DNA of 64,000 nt, taken from positions 22,732,502 to 22,796,501 of the forward strand of contig NC_089591.1 of assembly GCF_019320115.1 (NCBI RefSeq). The letters run 5' to 3'. The DNA comes from Miscanthus floridulus. Lineage: Eukaryota; Streptophyta; Magnoliopsida; Poales; Poaceae. Made by a program: the position numbers and the translations under genes. The notes below the pieces were generated by a model. The model worked only from the letters and a program-made list of their open reading frames with translations. It was not told the DNA's origin and searched no databases. The stretch's first letter is position 1. Every line of letters begins with the position of its first letter. Of the stretch, positions 56,612 through 64,000 are shown piece by piece.

Positions 56612-59600
56612 ATGAGACCGGAAGGCGCAGCGCGGCTGGCGTGTTTGCTACTGCTCGCCGCCGCGGCCGCGGGGCACGGCGGCGTGCAGCCGCTGTCGCG
56701 CATCGCCATCCACCGCGCCCGCGTCGCGCTGGACGCGGCCGCCGCGGTACGGGCCTCGCCGGAGCTGCTGGGAACCAAGGTATGTACATACATATGCCTC
56801 TGCCATTAATTCAGATGCTTTAGATTTTTTTTTTTGGTCGTATCTCTGCGACCTGCGTGCTTGGAATTATGCATTATTCTTCCAAGTGCCGCCCGTCGCC
56901 TGCTCATCCTTGGATTCTTGCGCTGCTGAAAAAGTCCATTCTCTCTAGAGACTGCCAGACTGGCATGCATTGCGTTAAAACGACTTACCAAATTAACCAA
57001 CAAATTAGCGCGTGTTTAGTTTGTACTCCTAAATTCCCAAAAAGTGATACTAGTACCCATCACATCGAATCTTGCGATACATGCATGGAGCATTAAATGT
57101 AGACGAAAAAAAAACTAATTGCACAGTTTGGTTGGAAATTACGAGACGAACGTTTTGAGCCTAATTAGTTCATAATTGAACACTAATTGCCAAATAAAAA
57201 CGAAAATACTACAGTAACCCAAATTCCCTTAACTAAACCCGCGCTTAGAAGAAGAATCCTAGGGAAAGCATTTGGCAATGTATAGTTCCTCTTTTTGATC
57301 CCATCAATCAAAATCCAATAAAAAAGGAACCTAAATCCATTATTCACCGTAGACCTCTGAAGGGGATGAAACCAACCCCATTGCAGTAGGATTTCGTGAG
57401 CGCAACGCAATGGGGCCCCTTCTTTTGCGTCCACTTGCAGCATACGCCGTACTAGGCCATAACGGAGGGGAGAGCAGTAACTGGCCAAATGGCCGCAGGT
57501 CATGGCCGGTTTCGTAATGAACCTTCCAAGGACAAGGAGTGAGCTGCTGAGAGGCATGCACACTTTCTCCGCGTCATCTCGGTATAAATTATTTCAAGTC
57601 CAATACTGACTGCCAAATTATTGGGTTTGACTGGGTCCTCCAATTAAGAACAGTATTTCCGCCCCTCCGAATATTCGCGCCCTCCAGCCTTCAAACTTAG
57701 ACTCCATGCATTCATATATGTACATGTAGATTTGTATTTAATTCCTGGCAGGAGGTGTTCGTAAAAAAAAATAGAAGTGAGATCTGTACTCTTGCCTCTC
57801 CTTTGTTTTCCGAAGAACAACTTAAACAAATCTATACCTAATAAGCACGTGTTTCTTCCAATCCGTTTCCCCCTATTTTTTTTACTTCTCAAATTATCCT
57901 CGCTCCCATCGTATTTGTACGTGATCAGGATCCGTGACCCGTGTCCTTTTTTAAGTGTCGCAATGATATTTACGTTGGTCAAATTTTCTTAAGCTTAACT
58001 AGACTTATAAAAAACTGTTAGTAACATTTGTATCCTAAAATAAATTTATTTTAAAAATAGATTCAACGATCTATCTAATGATATTAATCATGTATAATAT
58101 TTTATTATATATATTTTAAAACTTAAGTATGTTTGATTTCTCGGAAAATGAGAACGACAACTAAAAATGGACTGAGAGAGTAAGACCCCATTTGACATTT
58201 GGTAGGGCTCTTCTCTCGCTTTGACTCCAACTCCAATGGAGGAGCCCTACCAAATGGTTTAGTAGGATGAGCCATTCGAAACTGCTGTTCCAGTGGAAAA
58301 AAAGCTTGAACTTTACCAAACATGGTCTAAGTTAGAATAACTCACATCCACCAGTGAAAAAGAATCCAATTCCGAAACATATTAAGTTCAGTAGAACACA
58401 TAGACATGTTTGCTAGTAAATAAATAAATAGTAAATTACATTCACCATACAATTTGTGTGGTTGTATCACTTTGGTCTAACATGTTGCAAAATAAATAAA
58501 CGGGTGCATTTTTAAACTATAAAATATATGCGTTTACGATTAAATGTACGTCACACAATGTATTTTGCCACCATGACAAGTGAAGTGACATGGATAGTTT
58601 TATGCATGTGATCCCCTGGTGTTTGTTCCCCTCTCATCTGTGAAAAACGATTCCATCTGGAAGTGCTCCACCGGCTCTAGATCTATGAAAAACAATTCTA
58701 GATTAACTTCTTTTAAGCTAAACTTCTCAACTCTAAAGAATCCAGATGCACAAAAAAATGATCAGATCTTGGGGTCAGATTTATAGATTTCATGGAGTGC
58801 TCCGAAAACACATGAATTCCTACAGTTATCCAAAATTACCCACCATACTATTGATTATACAGAAATAATGGTTCGCTCTTTCTTTTCTCGCTTCTTTCCC
58901 ATCGCCGCGAGCCCATTTGCGCCGCGCATTGTACTGCACTGATGTACCCACTCGATACATCAGCCTCCGCTCCTCTCCGACGACGACGTCGGCCCTCCCC
59001 TCCGGCGACGTCATGCTCGCCCAGATGTACCCACTCGCTACAGCCTCCGCTCTTCGCCACCACTTCCTTCCATGGTGTCGCTGTTGTCTGTGCAGCTTCC
59101 TTCTCGGCGCTGCCGAGGCCACACTATTCGTTCCCCGGCGCCGCTTCTGTCCACGCAGCTTCCTTCCCCAACACTATTGTGGCTTCACGATTGCTTCCAG
59201 ACGCCGCTGCTGTCCGCCTTGCGCGCCCACACCTTGCATCCGTTGTGTGCTTCTGGCTCGGCTTCCTTCAAGAGGGAGGGGATGAGGAAGAGCTCCGACT
59301 TATGGGATGCAATTGGCTAGCTTTTGGGCTAGCCCGGTCGATCCGCCATGGAGCTCTTTCAAATAATTTGTCTAGCACTAGCCGGATCCCAAATCCACCG
59401 TAGAAGCTGCTCCATAGTGGATCTGGTGCTCTAGATTTGGTTGTACATATGTGAAGCTCTTCCAAATAGACCCACAGTGTTCAGATACCACGACGAGTAA
59501 ACCTCTACAAACATGTTGAATTCTTTTATTCTGAGTCTCTGACATGTCTGATCAGTCGATTTGGGATGATCTGCTTAGTTCTCATCCTTTTCATAGTTGT

Positions 59601-62600
59601 TGTTAGGCCAGTCAAAGTGGTGAGTTTCATGGTGTGGATACCAAGACTGCCACATCATTTTTTATGAACAGGTTTCATGCAGATAAAACTCTCTGTGAAA
59701 CTTTCTTTATCCCTCTCTTTGTAATTAACATGCTAAGTCATCAATTCTGCTGATATGTCACAATATTGTTAGTGACCTTGGTTGCAAAATAGGTGTAATA
59801 ACATGGGAATGAATAATCAATAAAATGATTTCAGTGTCTTGTCCTCTTCACTCTTCTAAATATAGAACTCTAAAGAAATTTTCATAAATACTCCGTATTA
59901 GGAAATTATAATAAAGACCTAGATTGCAAGATTGGGGAATTCTAATACCTGCTGGCTCTTGGCGCTGGCTGGCTAGCTTGGCTGTTTGTCGCTGGCACTG
60001 CTTTCCGGCGTCTTGCGGAGCTGTGCTTTTTCTGTCTCCTCCCTAGGACCTCGGTACCTCCTCCGGCAGTGGTCCAAGCCAGCTCCGCCAGTCCAGCACC
60101 CAGGCCATGGCCACCGCCTACTGCTGCGGTGCTTTTGCTTGATTAGGACCCCGCGCCAGCGGTTGGTCGATCTCTACTGGTGCTCAGTGCTCAGTGCTCA
60201 GCACAGAGTTCCCGATCGATGCACGCAAGACGCACGGGAGAAGCAGGTTTCCGGAGACGGCGAGAAAAGACAGAACAGGAGTAGGGACGCAACGGATGGT
60301 ATAGAATCAGATTCTCATATCACCTTTTACTACATTTTAATTTAAATTCATATACTACGCGGGATTGAATACGAATACAAAAATGATGTCTCAGATTCGA
60401 ATTCTCAGTCAGATATTTACTCAATTCAACTCAAACTCTCAAAGTGCATATTGTTAAATTCAACGTACATAATAGAATTTTACTACTAAGCTCATCGATA
60501 ACTAAGATAAAATAAAATCAAAGTACACTTCTAATTATCCCAAAGTGAACTAAATTATAATGGATAATATTTAATAAATGATTGGTCAATTGAATAATTC
60601 AAATAAGAGTGGTAGGCAACATGTAGCCATTTTCCTCTACCATGTTTTAAATTACAAAATTATTACACAGATAAATAATAAAGTATGTGGGTATATAGCA
60701 TAGACAAGATAGCTCATAAAAAATAATATAATTATCAATAAATATTAATAATTAATATATCAATTAATCAATCATTATTTATATAATATTTATCAGGAAA
60801 TTATAAATTGTATAACTTACATCAGAAATGAATAAACTAAAGTATTAAAATAATTTACGACAACAAATATATTAGGTTTAAACTAAATTTTAATTTTTAT
60901 GTATCATAAATACCATTAATTTAATATTCAAATTTATTTATAGATATATTTTTAAATAGTTTCAATATATCATTAGTAATATTATAATTAAATAACTAGT
61001 CACTAATTATGGAGAGGAAGTTTTAAATAAATTCATTATACCTTGTTCTTTGGATAAATGTTGGATATTTTATATTTTTTTATCAAACATGGACACCGAT
61101 CTAGAATTGGAAAGAGAAAAATATTGAAAAACGAACTCGGATACATCCGTTTAGTATCCATGTTAGAAACATATATGAACACAGATTTTCATATTACAAG
61201 TCTTAACGGATATGAATGTCAGATAATTCAGATATCTATTTTTATTCTCCATCCCTAAGGAGAAGGGCGGTTCGAGGAAAAAAAATCTCTGCACCGTTGG
61301 ATGATATTCCTCTTGTGCATACGTTTCGTAGCTTATTCTCTCGCCCGGTGATTTCGCTAATCACGCCTCCAATGCGTGAACGGTATCCAAATCATGGTGC
61401 ACAGGAGCTTCCCTGCACTAGGAATGTTGATATCTTTTTTGTTGCACGGTTCGGTGGGCTGAGCGATTAGAAAATTGTATCATGCCTAAGGTCACATTGA
61501 CTTGTGCCAAAAAAATTCAACAGATATTAGATTATTCTTTTGGTCGTGCCCAGGACCGTGGCCCTAACCTCCATATCACTCCACTTCTCTCTCCTAAAAT
61601 ATTATGAGATTTGGAGTCGTTCTAAGTCAAATTATCTTATATTAGATCAAATTTAGCATATGAAATACGAGACAAAAGTACTAGCGTTCCATAAAGTCTA
61701 GCTATCTGTCATTCGCGTGTTTCGCCTTCAACCCCACACCCAATTTTTTTTTGGCAATGTTCTTCCTCCTCCTCCAACTGCCCGCCATCGTTCCTGCTCG
61801 TCCTCACCCCCACCGCCGACCACCGCCCCGCCGCAGGCACTAGGGTTTGCCGGCCCTAGCGTGCCGGAGCTCTAGTGAACCCTAGCACTCGCGGCAACCG
61901 CCTTCTTCCCCTCCCCCCTCCTCACCGGAGCTCCGCCATGGTCATCCCCACCAGCGACGCCCCTGCCCCTCCCTAGCCCAGCCGCCGCCTGGCCACCTAA
62001 ACCGCCCGACCACCATCCCACCGCCTGGCCTACCTACCTCCTCTGGCCGGCCTCTTCTATACCCGACAGTGCTGGAGAAGAAAGTGAGGGAGAGGCTCGC
62101 CGGAACCCTAGCCACCGCCGCCATCGTATTTGTCTCTAGTGGGCTCAGATCCAGGAGGAGTAAGAGGAGGAGGAGGAGGCCGGCTCTGCCGGAACCTGCT
62201 ACCGCCGCCACCGGAGAGGAGAGAGGAAGGAGCCGTGGGCACAAGCGTTGGGGAATTGGACGGCCTCCACCGCGTCCCGTGCGGATCGGACGCTCCCAAA
62301 ATCGCGTGTTCGGAGCTCCTAAGACAACCGAGTGTTGTTTAGAAATGTGAAAAGCCTATTGTCCCAACCCAGCACCATTCCCATCTAACCATCCGTCTTC
62401 CAGGTGCCATTCCACCCTCTAAGCTTCGGATTGAGAACCATATATTGGCCCCCGCCTGTGGACTCCGTTGTGTTTGCATAGCTATGGTGGTCCATTCTTC
62501 GGTCCGCCCAACATGGTATGCCACCCACTGCCACGACATAATGTAGCTATCCGCGCAGGAGGTCCTCGTGTTGAGGACTCGTGGTCTCTGTTTGCCCCGG

Positions 62601-63960
62601 CAGATTCGAGGAAGATCCACATCTGTCCATTGTTTACCGTCGATTCGCGAAATCAACTGTGAGGGCAGTTTTTGAGCCAAAGGTGATGAAATGTAGTAGT
62701 GTGTTTGTAAGTTGTAACGGCCAATTTTTTATGTGACGAAAATCAAGTAGATCTTAGGTCATTGATTCTTTGATTAGGAAAAAAAAATACTTTCTTCGTT
62801 CCAAATTATAAGATATTTTGACTTTTTTACATATATAGTTTTTGCTAGACACTTAGATATACATTATGTCTAGATACATAGAAAAGATAATATATCTAGA
62901 AAAGCTAGGACATCTTATAATTTGAAACGGAGAGAGTATTTGACATTTGAAAGCGCACCTAAGGAACTTTTGACAAATACCTTGTATCTTTGAAATACTA
63001 CTCCTGTCAGCCCTTTACTGCAAGAAAAGAAATATGACAGCGTTTTGTTCACAGGGCGAAGATACTGCCTGGGTGAACGTTGAATTTGTTATTCCCCATC
63101 CAAGTGATGATGATTGGATTGGCGTATTTTCTCCTTCAAACTTCAAGTATGCTTGTTTACATCATCTCAATTGAAGTTGAAAGTACACAGGGTCTTCATT
63201 TTTATTGTGCGAGTTTTTGTATGGTGGCAATCATGATCTAATAGGTTTCTTCACTTTCTTGCAGCGCATCCACATGCCCTGGTTCTCACGGATCTGGCCC
63301 AGGTCCTGTGATATGCTCAGCACCAATAAAGGTCAGATGAAACAAATAAATGCGTAATCTTCACATTCTTCTGATAAATATCGGACTTAAATCTTCTTAT
63401 ATGCTGGTTTCAGTATCAGGTTACAAATTATTCATCAGATTATGGCAAGTCCGGGAAAGGGGCACTGAAGTTTCAGCTGATCAACCAGCGGCAAGACTTT
63501 TCATTTGCATTGTTCACTGGAGGACTCTCTAATGTCAGTTACTGCATAAGGCACTGCAGTGTCATGCTATCCCTTCTATATCATTCGATGGAAAGCAATG
63601 ACCCTGACTTCATCTATTTCTCTTTTACAGCCGAAACTTATTGCAGTATCAAATGCTATTGCTTTTGCAAACCCAAAGGCTCCAGTTTATCCACGCCTAG
63701 CGCAAGGAAAATCCTGGAACGAGGTTGGTTGTTCTCTCCTGTCTCCTCTATGCCTGAAGCTGAGGAATCTGGCTTAGAAGGTCCAATTGCAACCATGCAC
63801 GCTCTCAAATTTCTCTTGTATGTTGGCTAGATGACTGTAACATGGACAAGTGGCTATGATATCAATGAGGCATATCCCTTTGTCGAATGGGGAATAAAAT
63901 GGAGCCCCCCGGTACGCACTGCAGCTGGCACTGTCACTTTTGATCGTGATAGCATCTGCG
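56612..63960 (+). CDS. Purple acid phosphatase-like gene, 5' part (exons 1-6)
   Basis: Spliced exons 56612-56779, 63055-63146, 63265-63331, 63414-63533, 63631-63723 and 63831-63960 join in frame with GT donors and AG acceptors; the gene continues beyond the window. Exon 1 gives a signal peptide (ARLACLLLLAAAAAGHG), so the product is secreted or vacuolar. Later exons read DTAWVNVEF..PHPSDDDWIGVFSPSNFN, CSAPIKYQVTNYSS, KFQLINQRQDFSFALFTGG, AFANPKAPVYPRLAQGKSWNE and MTVTWTSGYDINEA..FVEWG. This is the N-terminal region plus the fibronectin-like domain of plant high-molecular-weight purple acid phosphatases, closest in my recall to the PAP27/PAP1/PAP24 group. Metal-binding residues lie downstream, off the window. 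Relatives hydrolyse phosphate esters or nucleotide pyrophosphates. No stop or frameshift is seen in 192 codons. The start is the only ATG with a signal peptide behind it. Exon 1 is very GC-rich and the later exons are not, a common grass gradient. Confidence 0.88.
57008..57244. mobile_element. Tourist-like MITE, 237 bp
   Basis: Ends GCGCGTGTTTAGTT and AACTAAACCCGCGC are inverted with one difference. TTA duplications lie at 57005-57007 and 57245-57247. Confidence 0.88.
58184..58327. mobile_element. Tourist-like MITE, 144 bp
   Basis: Ends GACCCCATTTG and CAAACATGGTC are inverted with small differences. TAA duplications lie at 58181-58183 and 58328-58330. The inner TTTGGTAGGGCTC / GAGCCCTACCAAA pair forms a hairpin. 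Confidence 0.75.
58640..59480. other. GC-rich probable DNA-transposon core in intron 1
   Basis: Right end GAAGCTCTTCCAAATAGACCCA (59453-59474) has the form of a grass Harbinger/hAT terminus. No clear left partner. Overlapping frames on both strands (58826-59403) reflect composition. Confidence 0.35.
59481..60330. other. Intron DNA, nothing recognised
   Basis: Only a small triplicate GTGCTCA (60179-60200) is visible. Confidence 0.4.
60331..61250. repeat. AT-rich block in intron 1
   Basis: About 900 bp of very AT-rich DNA with GGATAC/ATCCG-type words near its right end. Probably a decayed DNA transposon; no ends assigned. Confidence 0.4.
61251..62789. other. Intron DNA with GC-rich block
   Basis: 61780-62340 is GC-rich with CCCTAGC / GCTAGGG words on both strands. 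A 113-codon minus frame at 62339-62680 has no recognisable motif. No gene supported. Confidence 0.4.
62790..62936. mobile_element. Stowaway MITE, 147 bp
   Basis: Ends CTTTCTTCGTTCCAAATTAT and ATAATTTGAAACGGAGAGAG are inverted. They are flanked by TA (62788-62789 and 62937-62938) as in Tc1/mariner-derived MITEs. It sits 118 bp before the exon 2 acceptor. Confidence 0.88.
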
Positions 63961-64000
63961 GTATGGCTTATATGAACATTCTATCCAGTAGCACAGAAAA

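Larger units (their letters stand above)
56780..63054 (+). other. Intron 1 of the phosphatase gene (6.3 kb)
   Basis: GTATGT donor and TTCACAG acceptor. It contains three MITEs with clear duplications (57008-57244, 58184-58327, 62790-62936), an AT-rich section (60330-61250), and GC-rich blocks (58900-59300, 61780-62340) that may be further transposon cores. Both strands of the GC blocks have long frames without recognisable protein. Other introns of the gene are about 80-120 bp, so most of this intron is insertion. Confidence 0.75.

Noticed and set aside
57960..58180. Possible second Stowaway MITE before the Tourist element
   Set aside because: The right end resembles GAGAGAGTA but the left end is too diverged to define TIRs or a TA duplication.
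62339..62680. 113-codon minus-strand frame in the phosphatase intron
   Set aside because: No recognisable domain, no splice partner, and it sits in probable transposon sequence.

Overview
The window is nuclear DNA from a grass, probably a panicoid. The evidence is the set of grass transposon families (CACTA elements with TTTAGTCCCGG or CTTTGCCGAGTGC subterminal repeats, Tourist and Stowaway MITEs, non-autonomous LTR elements with about 4-kb LTRs), spliced genes with a GC-rich first exon, and grass-type receptor kinase genes. The species cannot be fixed from the sequence. I see no rRNA, tRNA, CRISPR, plasmid or prokaryotic feature.

Layout. 1-640: decayed end of an LRR receptor kinase. About 850-3471: degenerate Ty3/gypsy-like element. 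3593-12544: tandem duplication of a 4,476-bp unit with no visible difference between copies. Each copy carries a PIF/Harbinger remnant, the promoter and exon 1 of an L-type lectin receptor kinase pseudogene, and the left end of a CACTA element. The second copy runs on into the complete CACTA element (10996-21727), which carries a GRF zinc-finger gene, a tnp2-type transposase, a 521-bp tandem repeat and a second transposase ORF ending in a Ulp1-type protease.

21731-48966 is a nest of transposons dated by their target-site duplications (TSDs). A Tourist-like element (22992-44001) was split by an LTR retrotransposon (23772-43604), itself split by a large non-autonomous LTR element (30786-42114). 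A second CACTA (44234-48963) contains a Mutator-like element (45097-45955) and the end of a third CACTA family. Directly after it lies exon 2 of the same lectin kinase (49190-50002). The whole 38-kb nest therefore sits inside one intron of one dead gene.

50003-56500 holds a CACTA terminus, a copia-like remnant, a gypsy-like LTR fragment and other debris. 56612-63960 is the one gene that looks intact: the 5' part (six exons) of a purple acid phosphatase / metallophosphoesterase gene. Its 6.3-kb first intron contains at least three MITEs, and it runs off the right edge.

The strongest observations are the perfect tandem duplication (biological or an assembly artefact), the exon 1/exon 2 pair separated by 38 kb of layered insertions with matching TSDs, and the accessory genes of the large CACTA.
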